In this document: piece after piece, positions 55,295 through 64,000 of the stretch
How positions within the stretch are numbered: the stretch's first letter is position 1
Layout of the letters: every line of letters starts with the position of its first letter
Made by a program: the position numbers and the translations under genes
The notes under the pieces: generated by a model
Told to the model about the DNA's origin: nothing
What the model saw: the letters and a program-made list of their open reading frames with translations, nothing else
The model's database searches: none
Source: an uncultured Opitutaceae bacterium
Lineage (GTDB): Bacteria; Verrucomicrobiota; Verrucomicrobiia; Opitutales; Opitutaceae
Reading direction: 5' to 3'
Assembly: GCA_937958045.1 (NCBI GenBank)
Contig: CALFXL010000030.1
Location: forward strand, 1 to 64,000
Length of the DNA stretch: 64,000 nt

Positions 55295-55480
55295 GTGAGC
55301 ACTCATCACTCGCGAAAGAGTTTCTTTGCCAAGTTCCTGGGTTTGCTGGCTGCCGCCGGCATCGCACCTAGGTTGCTGGCCAAATCCCCGTCCCCTGCGG
55401 CTGCTCCGGTTTCGGCATCCGCTCCGTTCCAAGTGCGCACGGAGACGCGCGCCGTCGCCCGTTCGAGCGATACGGTTTAA
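55295..55480 (+). CDS. Small Tat-signal-like protein preceding the act operon
   Basis: A 61-residue product starting at a GTG (55295). The N-terminus reads HHSRKSFFAKFLGLLAAAGIAPRLLA, abbreviated: an arginine-lysine variant of the twin-arginine motif followed by a hydrophobic run, then a Pro/Ala/Ser-rich tail. Similar tiny Tat-signal proteins accompany some respiratory enzymes. It lies 15 bases before actA in the same direction. Coding is inferred from position and the signal pattern; without homologues at hand it remains tentative. Confidence 0.55.
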   Translation: MSTHHSRKSFFAKFLGLLAAAGIAPRLLAKSPSPAAAPVSASAPFQVRTETRAVARSSDTV

Positions 55481-55495
55481 CGCACACTCCGGCTT

Positions 55496-56149
55496 ATGTC
55501 GCATATCTTCCCGAAGTCGGCCAACAAGCTGCCGCTCCAGATCATCATCTTCGTGCTCGTTCTCGTGGGTGTGGTCACGGCTGCCACCACGTACTACGCC
55601 ACACCGAAGTATACACGGATTGGATACGCGCCGGTGCAACCGGTGCCGTTCAGTCACGCGCTTCACGCCGGTCAGCTCGGCATCGATTGCCGTTACTGCC
55701 ACGTCGGCGTCGACAAGGGCGCGACCTCCACGGTGCCCACGGCGCAGACCTGCATGAACTGCCACAACCAGATCCTGCCCGACAGCCCGGCGCTCGCCCC
55801 TGTGCGCGAGAGCTTCGCTTCCGGCGATCCGATCAAGTGGGTGAAAGTTCACCAAGTGCCGGACTACGTTTATTTCAACCACGCCGTTCACGTGAACCGC
55901 GGCATCTCGTGCGTCGAGTGCCATGGCAAGGTGAACGAGATGGAAGTGGTCCGCCACGAAAAGCCTTTGAGCATGGGTTTCTGTCTTGATTGCCATCGCG
56001 ATCCCGCCTCGCACGTGCGCCCGCTGGATCAAATCACGAATCTGAATTGGACGCCTGCCCAGGCTTCTGAACACGCCAAGTGGGCCCAGGACTTCGTTAA
56101 GAATAACCACATCACGCCTCCGCAAAGCTGCACCGGCTGCCATCGATGA
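55496..56149 (+). CDS. actA: Alternative complex III subunit ActA, pentahaem cytochrome c
   Basis: A 217-residue protein with an N-terminal TM anchor (about 14-35) and five CxxCH haem sites, near residues 64 (CRYCH), 85 (CMNCH), 139 (CVECH), 162 (CLDCH) and 212 (CTGCH). ActA receives electrons from the complex on the periplasmic side and passes them on to cytochrome oxidase. It is the first core gene of the operon and overlaps actB by 4 bases. Confidence 0.95.
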   Translation: MSHIFPKSANKLPLQIIIFVLVLVGVVTAATTYYATPKYTRIGYAPVQPVPFSHALHAGQLGIDCRYCHVGVDKGATSTVPTAQTCMNCHNQILPDSPALAPVRESFASGDPIKWVKVHQVPDYVYFNHAVHVNRGISCVECHGKVNEMEVVRHEKPLSMGFCLDCHRDPASHVRPLDQITNLNWTPAQASEHAKWAQDFVKNNHITPPQSCTGCHR

Positions 56150-59100
56150 AACGCAAAGTTGTCCATCCCGAACCTTCCCCCAGCGAGCAGCTGAACGGTC
56201 CCAAATACTGGCGCAGTCTCGATGAGATGGCCGCCACGCCGGGCTTCCAGGAACATCTCCAACGAGAGTTCCCCGAAGGCGCCTCCGAGCTCCAGGGCGT
56301 TGATCGTCGCCACTTCTTCAAGCTCATGGCCGCGTCCTTCGCCCTCGGTGGCGTGGGTCTTGCCGCGGGCTGCCGCCGTCCCGAAGCGCACATTCTTCCC
56401 TACGGAAAATCCGTGGAAGGCGTTGTCCCGGGCCTGCCGCTCTATTTCGCGACCGCGATGCCCATCCGCAAATCGGCGGTGCCGGTCCTCGCCGAGACGC
56501 ATCAAGGCCGTCCAACCAAACTCGAAGGCAATCCCAGCTACGCGCCCTACGGCGGTGGCACCAATGCTTTCGTGCAAGCGTCGGTTCTTGATCTCTACGA
56601 TCCGGACCGCGCCACCACGCACACGCTCGGCGGTCGCGCGGCGACGGTCGCGGCGGTGCAGGACAAACTCTCCGGCATCGGTCGCGCTTACACCGATTCG
56701 CAGGGCGAAGGTCTCGCGTTCCTCGCTGAGGAATCGGGTTCGCCGACGCGCGAAGCGCTTGTTCGCCGTTTGAAGGCGAAATTCCCGCGTGCGATCTGGG
56801 CCGAGTACGAGCCCGTGCGCGAAACGCCGCCCGCCGCGGCTGCGCAAGCGGTGTTCGGACGCAATGTCCAACCGCATTACCAATTCGCTAAGGCGAAGCG
56901 TATCCTTTCTTTGGATGCGGACTTCTTCCACGCCGAAGCCGCGAGTCTCTATTATTCCCGCGAGTTCGCGAAGGGCCGCAAGGTCACTTCGGTGAAGGAT
57001 GAAATGAACCGTCTGTATGTTGCCGAGAGCGCGTTCACGCTCACCGGCGGCATGGCGGATCATCGTCTGCGTCTCGCCACGAGCCACATGCTCGGTCTCG
57101 CTGCGGCCATCGCCGCGCAGATCACGGGCGACAGCGCATTCGCTCCGCTCGCGCAGGGACTGGATTTCAAGGACAAGGACAAGTGGATCGCCGCCTGTGC
57201 GGAAGATCTCCGCAGCCATCGCGGCCAATCGCTCGTCGTCGCCGGCGCGCATTTGCCCGCGGAAGTCCACGCGATTGCCTACGCGATCAACGTCGCGCTC
57301 GGCAACGTGGGCCAGACGATCGATTTCCTCGAAGTGCCCGCGTCGGATGCGGCGTCGATCGGCGATCTCGCCAACGCGATCAAGGCCGGCTCGGTCAAGA
57401 CGCTCGTCGTTCTCGGCGGCAATCCCGTCTACAACGCTCCCGCCGATCTCGATTGGGCCTCGTTGCAGAAGTCGGTCGGCGAAGTGATTCGTTACGGTTA
57501 TTACGTCGACGAAACGTCGCAGTTGGCCTCGGCGCACATCGCAGCGACGCACTACCTCGAATCGTGGGGCGATGCCCGCACGGCCGATGGCACCATCGTC
57601 GCGGTGCAGCCGATGATCCTCCCGCTGTTCAACGGCCTCACGGATATTGAGGTGCTTGCGCGCATCGCGGGTGAAGCCACGACCGATCCTTACACGCTGG
57701 TTCATCAGACCATCACCGGTCTGGCCGGTGGCGATGAGGCGGCTTTCCGCAAATTCCTTCACGACGGTCTGCTGGCAGGCAGCGGTTATCCGAAAGTCTC
57801 TGTCAGCCTCAGCGCCGGCGGACTCTCGCGCTTGCTCAATGCCACGCCGCGTTATCCGGCGCTTTCGAAGGACAATCTCGAAGTGCGCTTCACGACCGAC
57901 CAGAAGGTCGACGACGGTCGCTTCGCCAACAACGGCTGGCTGCAGGAATGTCCGGACCCGATCACGAAGATCGCGTGGGACAACGCCATCCTCATCAGCC
58001 CCGCGCTCGCTCGCGAACTCGGTGTTTATCCTGGTGGCACGGCGCTTCAAGTCGCCCGCGTGGAGACGGCCGAATTCGAGGTCGGCAAAGAAAAAGCGCA
58101 TCTGGCCGAGCTCACGCTCAACGGCCGCACGATCACCGGTCCGTTGCACATTCAGCCGGGTCTTTCCAATTACACCATCGTCGTTCCGCTCGGTTACGGC
58201 CGGACGGTTTCCGGTCGAGTAGGGAAGGGCCAGGGTTTCAACGCTTACCCGATCCGCACCTCCGATGCTCCGGCCTTCGCCGTTGGCGCGTCGCTCAAGG
58301 TCACCGATCAGCGTTATCTCCTCGCGAACACGCAGGAGCACTGGTCGATGGAAGGCCGCGACATCGTTCGCGAAGCGAACTTCGACGAGTACCTGAAGAA
58401 TCCGGGCTTCGTTGATGAAATCGGCACCGAATCGCATTCGCCCGCGATCTACGGCGCGGACAACACGCCGACCAACGACAACAAACTCTCTCGCGAAGAG
58501 CGCGCGAAGCTCAACGCCACCCGCGCCACGACGCTTCCCCGCGGCGGCTCGCTGTACAAGACGCCCGAGTTCAACGGCGTTCACCAGTGGGGCATGGTCG
58601 TCGACCTGAACACCTGCATCGGTTGTAACGCGTGTATCATCGCCTGTCAGGCCGAGAATAACATCCCGATCGTGGGCAAGGACCAAGTCCTTCGCGGTCG
58701 CGAGATGCACTGGATCCGTCTCGATCGTTACTATTCCGACGGCAAAGCCGAAGGCGCTGCGTTCGGCGGCCCGGGTAACAAAGAAATTCCCGAGGATCCC
58801 CAAGTCTCGCTCCAGCCGGTCGCCTGCTTGCATTGCGAAACCGCGCCTTGCGAGACGGTGTGCCCGGTCAACGCGACCGTTCACGACGAGGAAGGCCTCA
58901 ACGCCATGGCGTACAACCGTTGCATCGGTACCCGCTATTGCGCGAACAACTGCCCGTACAAGGTCCGTCGTTTCAACTTCTTCGATTGGAACAAACGCCA
59001 GCTCGATCAGCTTTATATGGGACCGCTCGGCGAGAGCGGCATGCCCGAGTTGGTCAAGATGGTGAAGAATCCCGACGTCACCGTGCGCATGCGCGGCGTG

Positions 59101-59568
59101 ATGGAGAAGTGCACGTACTGCGTGCAGCGCATCCAGCAGGCCAAGATCGCGCAGAAGGTGAAGGCCAAGGACTCGGGCGACGTGAAAGTGCCGGATGGCA
59201 CCATCAAGGTCGCTTGCCAACAGGCCTGCCCGGTCGACGGCGTGTACTTCGGCGACATTACGGACCCGAACAGCGAGGTATCGAAGGCGAAAGCCCGCGA
59301 GCAGGATTATTCGCTGCTCGGCTACCTCAACACCCGTCCGCGCACCACGTATCTCGGCAAGCTGCGTAATCCCAATCCGCAGATGCCTGACTACGCGGCG
59401 ATCAAGACGCCCTTCAGCCGTCAGGAATACGAAAACAAGAATCATCCCTCTCATGGCGATCATGGCCACGGCCACGACGCGCATGGACACAGTCACGGCG
59501 CTCCTGCCACTCATGAGCACGGCCACACCTCGCTCCAAAACCTTCAGCGTATCGGAGGACTTAGCTAA
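56146..59568 (+). CDS. actB: Alternative complex III subunit ActB, molybdopterin-like/Fe-S protein
   Basis: A 1140-residue fusion: a Tat motif VDRRHFFKL at residues 52-60 and the membrane-near GLAAGC, then a large domain related to molybdopterin oxidoreductases without an obvious cofactor cysteine, then ferredoxin-like Fe-S modules: CIGCNACIIAC near 824, CLHCETAPCETVCP near 894, CIGTRYCANNCP near 925, CTYC near 989 and CQQACP near 1023. The C-terminus is His-rich. It accepts electrons from quinol oxidation. Start and length are normal for ActB. Confidence 0.95.
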   Translation: MKRKVVHPEPSPSEQLNGPKYWRSLDEMAATPGFQEHLQREFPEGASELQGVDRRHFFKLMAASFALGGVGLAAGCRRPEAHILPYGKSVEGVVPGLPLYFATAMPIRKSAVPVLAETHQGRPTKLEGNPSYAPYGGGTNAFVQASVLDLYDPDRATTHTLGGRAATVAAVQDKLSGIGRAYTDSQGEGLAFLAEESGSPTREALVRRLKAKFPRAIWAEYEPVRETPPAAAAQAVFGRNVQPHYQFAKAKRILSLDADFFHAEAASLYYSREFAKGRKVTSVKDEMNRLYVAESAFTLTGGMADHRLRLATSHMLGLAAAIAAQITGDSAFAPLAQGLDFKDKDKWIAACAEDLRSHRGQSLVVAGAHLPAEVHAIAYAINVALGNVGQTIDFLEVPASDAASIGDLANAIKAGSVKTLVVLGGNPVYNAPADLDWASLQKSVGEVIRYGYYVDETSQLASAHIAATHYLESWGDARTADGTIVAVQPMILPLFNGLTDIEVLARIAGEATTDPYTLVHQTITGLAGGDEAAFRKFLHDGLLAGSGYPKVSVSLSAGGLSRLLNATPRYPALSKDNLEVRFTTDQKVDDGRFANNGWLQECPDPITKIAWDNAILISPALARELGVYPGGTALQVARVETAEFEVGKEKAHLAELTLNGRTITGPLHIQPGLSNYTIVVPLGYGRTVSGRVGKGQGFNAYPIRTSDAPAFAVGASLKVTDQRYLLANTQEHWSMEGRDIVREANFDEYLKNPGFVDEIGTESHSPAIYGADNTPTNDNKLSREERAKLNATRATTLPRGGSLYKTPEFNGVHQWGMVVDLNTCIGCNACIIACQAENNIPIVGKDQVLRGREMHWIRLDRYYSDGKAEGAAFGGPGNKEIPEDPQVSLQPVACLHCETAPCETVCPVNATVHDEEGLNAMAYNRCIGTRYCANNCPYKVRRFNFFDWNKRQLDQLYMGPLGESGMPELVKMVKNPDVTVRMRGVMEKCTYCVQRIQQAKIAQKVKAKDSGDVKVPDGTIKVACQQACPVDGVYFGDITDPNSEVSKAKAREQDYSLLGYLNTRPRTTYLGKLRNPNPQMPDYAAIKTPFSRQEYENKNHPSHGDHGHGHDAHGHSHGAPATHEHGHTSLQNLQRIGGLS

Positions 59569-60998
59569 TGGCTCACGCCTCTGATCATGCCGCCCCGGCG
59601 GTTCTCAATGAAATCAAACCCGCGGAGCTCCCGCGCGCCAAGCTGGTCGAAAACGACCGCAGCTTCGCGTGGATCACCGAAAAGGTTTGCTCCATCATCG
59701 AGGGCAAGACGCCCACATGGTGGTGGGTGTGCTTCATCCTCGCGTGCTTCGTCGCCTCGTTTACCGTCGCGGGCATCACCTATCTGGTGGCCACGGGCGT
59801 CGGTGTGTGGGGGCACGCCAACCCGGTCAACTGGGCGTGGGATATCGTGAACTTCGTGTTCTGGATCGGTATCGGTCACGCCGGTACGCTCATCTCCGCG
59901 ATTCTCTGTTTGCTGCGTCAGAAATGGCGTACGTCGATCAATCGCGCGGCCGAGGCCATGACGATTTTCGCGGTGGTTTGCGCGGCGATCTTCCCGGTCT
60001 TCCACGTCGGCCGTGTCTGGTTCGCGTGGTATCTTTTTCCGATCCCCAACGCCAACTATATCTGGCAGAACTTCCGTTCGCCGCTGGAGTGGGACGTGTT
60101 TGCGGTGTCCACGTACGGAACGGTTTCCGTGCTTTTCTGGTACGTCGGTCTAATTCCTGACCTTGCTGTTCTCCGCGACCGTTTCTTCCGCGCGGGCAAC
60201 AAGCTCCGCTCGGCGATCTACGGTTTCTTCGCGATGGGCTGGCGCGGTTCCAACCGCCACTGGAGCAACTACGAAATGGCGTACCTGATCCTCGCTGGCG
60301 TCTCCACGCCGCTGGTTCTCTCGGTGCATACCATCGTGTCGTTCGACTTCGCGGTGTCGCTGCTCCCGGGCTGGCACACCACCATCTTCCCGCCGTACTT
60401 CGTTGCCGGCGCCATCTTTTCGGGCTTTGGCATGGTGCTCACGCTCATGCTCCCGCTCCGCGCGATCTACAAACTCGAGGATCTGATCACGCAGTACCAC
60501 ATCGACTGTATGTGTAAGATCACCCTCGCGACGGGCACCATCGTGGGCTACGCCTACGGCATGGAGTTCTTCATCGCGTGGTACGGCGCGAACCCGTATG
60601 AAGGATTCGCCTTCATCAACCGCGCGTTCGGCAACTACGCCTGGGCTTACTGGATCATGATCGGCTGCAACGTCATCACGCCGCAGTTCTTCTGGTTCCG
60701 CAAGGTCCGCGAAAACACCTGGCTGGTCTGGGTGCTCTCGATCTTCGTCAACGTCGGCATGTGGTTCGAGCGCTTTGTCATCATCGTGACCTCGCTCGCC
60801 CGAGACTTCCTGCCGTCGAGCTGGGGCTATTACAGCCCGTCGATCGTCGAGATCTTCACCTTCTTCGGCACGTTCGGCGTGTTCTCGGTGCTGTTCCTCC
60901 TGTTCATCCGCTTCCTGCCCATCATGCCGATGGCGGAAATCAAGGCGGTCACTCCACAGGCCGACGCTCATGCCGGTCACGGCCATGACAAACACTAA
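59568..60998 (+). CDS. actC: Alternative complex III subunit ActC, NrfD-like quinol-binding membrane protein
   Basis: A 476-residue protein with about ten TM helices of the NrfD/PsrC family, with GIGHAGTLISAILCLLRQKWR, MGWRGSNRHWSNYE and a conserved His-rich C-terminus. It holds the quinol-oxidising site. The stop of actB and the start of actC share one base, so synthesis is coupled. Confidence 0.95.
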   Translation: MAHASDHAAPAVLNEIKPAELPRAKLVENDRSFAWITEKVCSIIEGKTPTWWWVCFILACFVASFTVAGITYLVATGVGVWGHANPVNWAWDIVNFVFWIGIGHAGTLISAILCLLRQKWRTSINRAAEAMTIFAVVCAAIFPVFHVGRVWFAWYLFPIPNANYIWQNFRSPLEWDVFAVSTYGTVSVLFWYVGLIPDLAVLRDRFFRAGNKLRSAIYGFFAMGWRGSNRHWSNYEMAYLILAGVSTPLVLSVHTIVSFDFAVSLLPGWHTTIFPPYFVAGAIFSGFGMVLTLMLPLRAIYKLEDLITQYHIDCMCKITLATGTIVGYAYGMEFFIAWYGANPYEGFAFINRAFGNYAWAYWIMIGCNVITPQFFWFRKVRENTWLVWVLSIFVNVGMWFERFVIIVTSLARDFLPSSWGYYSPSIVEIFTFFGTFGVFSVLFLLFIRFLPIMPMAEIKAVTPQADAHAGHGHDKH

Positions 60999-61039
60999 GC
61001 CGTCATTCGCGTCCCAACCTTCAACTCTCACCTGAGAAA

Positions 61040-61573
61040 ATGGCAGCACAACCATATGGCCTGATCGCCACGTTCGACACCCCCGCCGACGTCATGCACG
61101 CGGCGGAGAAGGTGCGCGATGCGGGATATAAATCCTGGGATTGCATCACCCCGTTTCCCATTCACGGCCTCGACAAGGCCATGGGTGTGAAGCGCTCGAT
61201 CGTCCCGCGTTTTTCGCTCGCGGGCGGCCTCATCGGCTTCACCACCGGCATGAGCATGATCTGGTTTATGAACAGCTACGACTACCCGCTGATCGTGGGT
61301 GGCAAGCCGTTCTTTAGCCCGCTCTTCGCGTTTCCGGTCTCGTACGAGCTGACGATTCTCTTCACGGCCTTCGCGACCATCGGAGGCATGTTTTTCCTCA
61401 ACCGCCTGCCCATGCACTACCATCCGGTCCTCAAATACGACCAGATCCATCGCGGCATGGATGACCAGTTCTTCATCGTGATCGATTCGCGCGATCCCAA
61501 GTTCAACCCAACCGCCACGCGGGCCCTGCTCGAAAAAGCCGGCGGCAAAGCCATCACCGAGCTGGAAGCCTGA
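61040..61573 (+). CDS. actD: Alternative complex III subunit ActD (DUF3341)
   Basis: A 177-residue protein of the DUF3341 family: YGLIATFDTPADVMHAAEKVRDAGYK at the start, FPIHGLDKAMG, two TM helices around 60-82 and 95-120, then HYHPV and DQFFIVID. It forms part of the membrane-cytoplasmic side of the complex. It lies 41 bases behind actC and 3 bases before actE. Confidence 0.94.
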   Translation: MAAQPYGLIATFDTPADVMHAAEKVRDAGYKSWDCITPFPIHGLDKAMGVKRSIVPRFSLAGGLIGFTTGMSMIWFMNSYDYPLIVGGKPFFSPLFAFPVSYELTILFTAFATIGGMFFLNRLPMHYHPVLKYDQIHRGMDDQFFIVIDSRDPKFNPTATRALLEKAGGKAITELEA

Positions 61574-61576
61574 CCC

Positions 61577-62197
61577 ATGCGTTACGCCTATCTCGTTCTC
61601 GCCTTCGTGGTCGTCGCCACGGTTTCCATTCTCGGATTCCGCGGCTCCACCTCGACTAAACCGCCGTTGGAGGTCTTCCCCGACATGGACCGGCAGGCCA
61701 AATACAAGCCGCAAGCCGCCAGCGCCTTCTTCGCCGATGGACGCGCGGATCGCCCGATCCCGCCCGGCGTCGTGGCTCGTGGTGATCTCCGCGATGATGC
61801 GCACCTCTACACCGGCAAAGCCGCCGATGGTTCGTTCGCGAGCGGTTTCCCTTCGTCGCTTTCGATCGATGCGCGCTTCTTGGAGCTCGGTCGTGCACGC
61901 TACAACGTTTCCTGCCTTCCGTGTCACGGTGCGGTGGGTGACGGCAACGGCATCACCAAGTCTTACGGCATGGGCGCCACGCCGACTTACCACGACGATC
62001 GCCTCCGCAACATGCCGGAAGGCGAGATCTACAACACCATCGTCCACGGCAAGGGCAACATGCTCTCGTATGCCGACAAGCTGAACGCCGAAGAACGCTG
62101 GGCGGTCATCGCCTACGTCCGCGCCCTGCAGCGCGCCCAAACCGGCACCCTCAACGACGTTCCCGCCTCTCACAAATCGGAGCTTGGTATTCAATGA
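61577..62197 (+). CDS. actE: Alternative complex III subunit ActE, monohaem cytochrome c
   Basis: A 206-residue protein with an N-terminal hydrophobic anchor (about 1-20) and one haem site, CLPCHG, near residue 113. A methionine near residue 130 or 150 could be the sixth ligand. ActE receives electrons from ActA and can pass them to the oxidase. The last bases overlap the actF start by 4. Confidence 0.94.
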   Translation: MRYAYLVLAFVVVATVSILGFRGSTSTKPPLEVFPDMDRQAKYKPQAASAFFADGRADRPIPPGVVARGDLRDDAHLYTGKAADGSFASGFPSSLSIDARFLELGRARYNVSCLPCHGAVGDGNGITKSYGMGATPTYHDDRLRNMPEGEIYNTIVHGKGNMLSYADKLNAEERWAVIAYVRALQRAQTGTLNDVPASHKSELGIQ

Positions 62198-63468
62198 GCA
62201 CGCACGCAGCATCCGCTCCTCTTTCTCTTTCGACGGCCAGCCCCGTTAATGGCGCGGGCAAAGCGCTCGTCATCGGTCTGGTGGGCCTCGCCGTCTCCGG
62301 CGTCGGTTTCGCCGTTTCCGGTGTGCACGCCGCCGCCATTTCTTATCTGGTCGGTCTCAGTTTCTGGATCGCCATCGCCATCGGTATGCTGATGTGGGTG
62401 ATGATTCACCACATCTTCGACGCCTCCTGGTCCGTGCTTCTCCGCCGCCAGTTCGAGCACTGGATCGCGGTGTTCCCGTGGCTCGGCCTGCTCTTCCTTC
62501 CGCTCATCGTTCTTTCGTGGACCGGCTCGCATGATCAGATTTGGTCGTGGATGAATCCCGACCACGTCTTGCACGGTGGCCACGGCACGGTGGGCGAAGA
62601 CGTTTTGTACGTAAAGAAGTCGGGCTTCCTCAATCTACCGATGTTCACGTACATGACCATTGGCTTTTTCCTGATCTGGTGGTGGCTCTCGGCGCGTCTG
62701 CGCAAGGCTTCCTTTGCTCAGGACGTCGATGGTGACATCAAGTGGACCTACATGAATCGCAAGACCGCGGCCTTCGGTATCGCGCTCACGGCGATCTCGC
62801 TCACGCTCGCGGCCATCTACTGGATCAAGAGCCTCGAGTACCACTGGTTCTCCACGATGTACGGCGTGTGGTTCTTCGCCAACTGCGTGCGCGGCGCCCT
62901 CGGCATCGGTGTGTTGATCTCGGTGTGGCTGCTCGTCCGCGGCGACTACAAAGGTCTGCTCAACACCAACCACCTCCACTCAGTCGGTCAGTTGATCTTC
63001 GCCTTCACGGTATTCTGGGCGTACGTGACCTTCTCACAGTACTTCCTCATCTGGAACGCCAACGTGCCCGAAGAAACCTTCTGGTATAACCTGCGTGAAA
63101 TCCAGTCCGACGGTACCGCCAACCAGTGGAAATGGGTCGGATTTGTGATCCTCTTCGGTCACTTCCTCCTGCCGTTCCTCTACCTCCTCTCGTACCGAAA
63201 CAAAGTGAACGTCGGCAAACTGAAGCCCATCGTCTATTCGACGCTCATCACCATCCTCGTCGACCTCTGCTATAACATCATGCCGGTCCTCAAGGACGAG
63301 GCGGGCGATGCCGAGCCCTTCCTCTCGCTCAACCTCGTGTGGGTACTGAGCTCGGTGGTCGGTGTCGGCGGCATCTGCGTCTGGTCGTACCTGCGCAGCC
63401 TGCCCACGCAAAAACTCGTTCCTATCCGCGATCCTCGCATCGGCGAATGCCTCACGCATCATGAGTGA
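62194..63468 (+). CDS. actF: Alternative complex III subunit ActF
   Basis: A 424-residue integral membrane protein with about ten TM helices, homologous to ActC-type NrfD proteins. It forms the second membrane half of the complex and is involved in proton movement. The N-terminus is Ser/Ala-rich; the C-terminus has EAGDAEPFLSLNLVWVLSS. It overlaps the next small gene by 8 bases. Confidence 0.94.
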   Translation: MSTHAASAPLSLSTASPVNGAGKALVIGLVGLAVSGVGFAVSGVHAAAISYLVGLSFWIAIAIGMLMWVMIHHIFDASWSVLLRRQFEHWIAVFPWLGLLFLPLIVLSWTGSHDQIWSWMNPDHVLHGGHGTVGEDVLYVKKSGFLNLPMFTYMTIGFFLIWWWLSARLRKASFAQDVDGDIKWTYMNRKTAAFGIALTAISLTLAAIYWIKSLEYHWFSTMYGVWFFANCVRGALGIGVLISVWLLVRGDYKGLLNTNHLHSVGQLIFAFTVFWAYVTFSQYFLIWNANVPEETFWYNLREIQSDGTANQWKWVGFVILFGHFLLPFLYLLSYRNKVNVGKLKPIVYSTLITILVDLCYNIMPVLKDEAGDAEPFLSLNLVWVLSSVVGVGGICVWSYLRSLPTQKLVPIRDPRIGECLTHHE

Positions 63469-63754
63469 TAACGCTTCTTCCAAAAAACTGTGGACGACGC
63501 TGATCGCCGCCATCGGTGGTTTTGCGATCTTCCTGATCATTCTCTTCATCGCGTACCTGCCGCAAAAAGCCGGTCCGATCGCAGAAGGCACCCTGAGTCC
63601 GGAAGAACGCGCCGCGCGTCTGGCCGATCTGCGTGCCAAGGAAAAGGCCGCTCTCACCACTTACGCGTGGATCGATCAACAGGGTGGAGTAGTCCGCCTG
63701 CCGATCGATCGCGCGATTGAGCTCACGATCCAAGAGCTCAACGCGAAGAAGTAA
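63461..63754 (+). CDS. Small single-TM protein, possible extra subunit of the act complex
   Basis: A 97-residue protein with one TM helix (about 12-32), then a soluble C-terminal domain with LSPEERAARLADLRAKEKAALTTYAWIDQQGGVVRLPIDRAI, abbreviated here. Similar small proteins follow actF in other bacteria and have been called ActG or treated as linkers to cytochrome oxidase. The ATG at 63461 overlaps the actF stop, so it is translated with the operon. The name is not certain. Confidence 0.75.
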   Translation: MSDNASSKKLWTTLIAAIGGFAIFLIILFIAYLPQKAGPIAEGTLSPEERAARLADLRAKEKAALTTYAWIDQQGGVVRLPIDRAIELTIQELNAKK

Positions 63755-63761
63755 CTCCGCG

Positions 63762-63971
63762 ATGGAATGGTTCTTCTACGGTCTGGCTTTTCTCGTGGCG
63801 GTGGCGATCACCGCCTCGGCTGTTTACGCCTTGAATTGGGCGTCGAAGAAAGGCCAGCTCCGCGATTTCGAAAAAGGCGCCGCCTCCATTTTCGACGAGA
63901 AAGAACCGATCGGGGAGCCCACGGATTTTTTTCCGGGCAAAGATCCCAAAAATCCCAAGAGAAAACGCTAA
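63762..63971 (+). CDS. ccoS: cbb3-type oxidase assembly protein CcoS
   Basis: A 69-residue protein with one N-terminal TM helix (about 3-25, YGLAFLVAVAITASAVYAL), then a short acidic cytoplasmic stretch with GQLRDFEKGAASIFDEKEP, which fits the CcoS family. CcoS helps mature the copper and haem sites of cbb3 oxidase. It lies 7 bases after the previous stop and suggests that a cbb3-type or related oxidase is encoded just beyond the right edge. Confidence 0.75.
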   Translation: MEWFFYGLAFLVAVAITASAVYALNWASKKGQLRDFEKGAASIFDEKEPIGEPTDFFPGKDPKNPKRKR

Positions 63972-64000
63972 TCCCTTCCTTAACCGGCGCTAATTACTGT

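Noticed and set aside
56029..59538. A 1169-codon open frame opposite actB
   Set aside because: It is the complement of a highly expressed GC-rich gene with strong third-position bias, which keeps an antisense frame open; its composition is rich in Arg, Ala and His and has no domain pattern, while actB matches a known family throughout.

Overview
The window reads as a chromosomal segment of a GC-rich, Gram-negative, aerobic bacterium, most probably a verrucomicrobium of the Opitutaceae type. This is inference from gene content: an alternative complex III operon, HPr kinase inside a Kdo/LPS-transport operon, a short AMP nucleosidase, fused alpha/beta 2-oxoacid dehydrogenase E1, and NamZ/DUF1343. 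I saw no rRNA, tRNA, transposase, phage gene or CRISPR array. Genes are dense and no gene-free stretch reaches 300 bases.

Layout. 1-1.9 kb: pseudopilin-like genes running off the left edge. 2.1-4.2 kb: nadA, a small TPR protein and a Fur-family regulator. 4.4-6.7 kb: priA. 6.9-21 kb: a sigma-54 activator, a GT4 glycosyltransferase, a phosphodiesterase/EEP fusion, a TVP38-like membrane protein, two DUF892-like helical-bundle proteins, two histidine kinases, a lipoprotein and a six-hairpin glycosidase-like protein; two good sigma-54 promoters lie here. 21-30.4 kb: ubiE, zinc-free L36/L31, AlgH/YqgE, dCMP deaminase, NamZ, polysaccharide deacetylase, an exostosin-like protein, AMP nucleosidase, and a GbsR-led operon with TIGR01777 and DUF1990 proteins.

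30.6-40 kb: a methyltransferase, lipA, lipB, lysS, LolC/E-LolD-like transporter genes, a Gfo/Idh oxidoreductase, lpxB and a DUF72 protein. 40-46.7 kb: one leftward operon, kdsC-lptC-like-lptA-lptB-hprK-methyltransferase-ccsA/hemX-hemA, combining outer-membrane biogenesis and haem synthesis. 46.7-50.5 kb: fused E1, a DapF homologue with both catalytic cysteines replaced by serine, and a small ATPase homologue with broken Walker motifs. 50.6-55.1 kb: a TolC-HlyD-permease-ATPase exporter. 55.3-64 kb: the act operon (actABCDEF), preceded by a small Tat-like peptide and followed by a small membrane protein and ccoS.

The most unusual feature is not a gene. At least twelve intergenic stretches consist of degenerate tandem units of exactly 7 or 9 bases, often as two opposed arms, fitted tightly between stop and start codons. 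They look like one or more families of modular intergenic repeats. A second theme is the number of enzyme or regulator homologues that have lost key residues (Fur-like, DUF892-like, DapF-like, ATPase-like).
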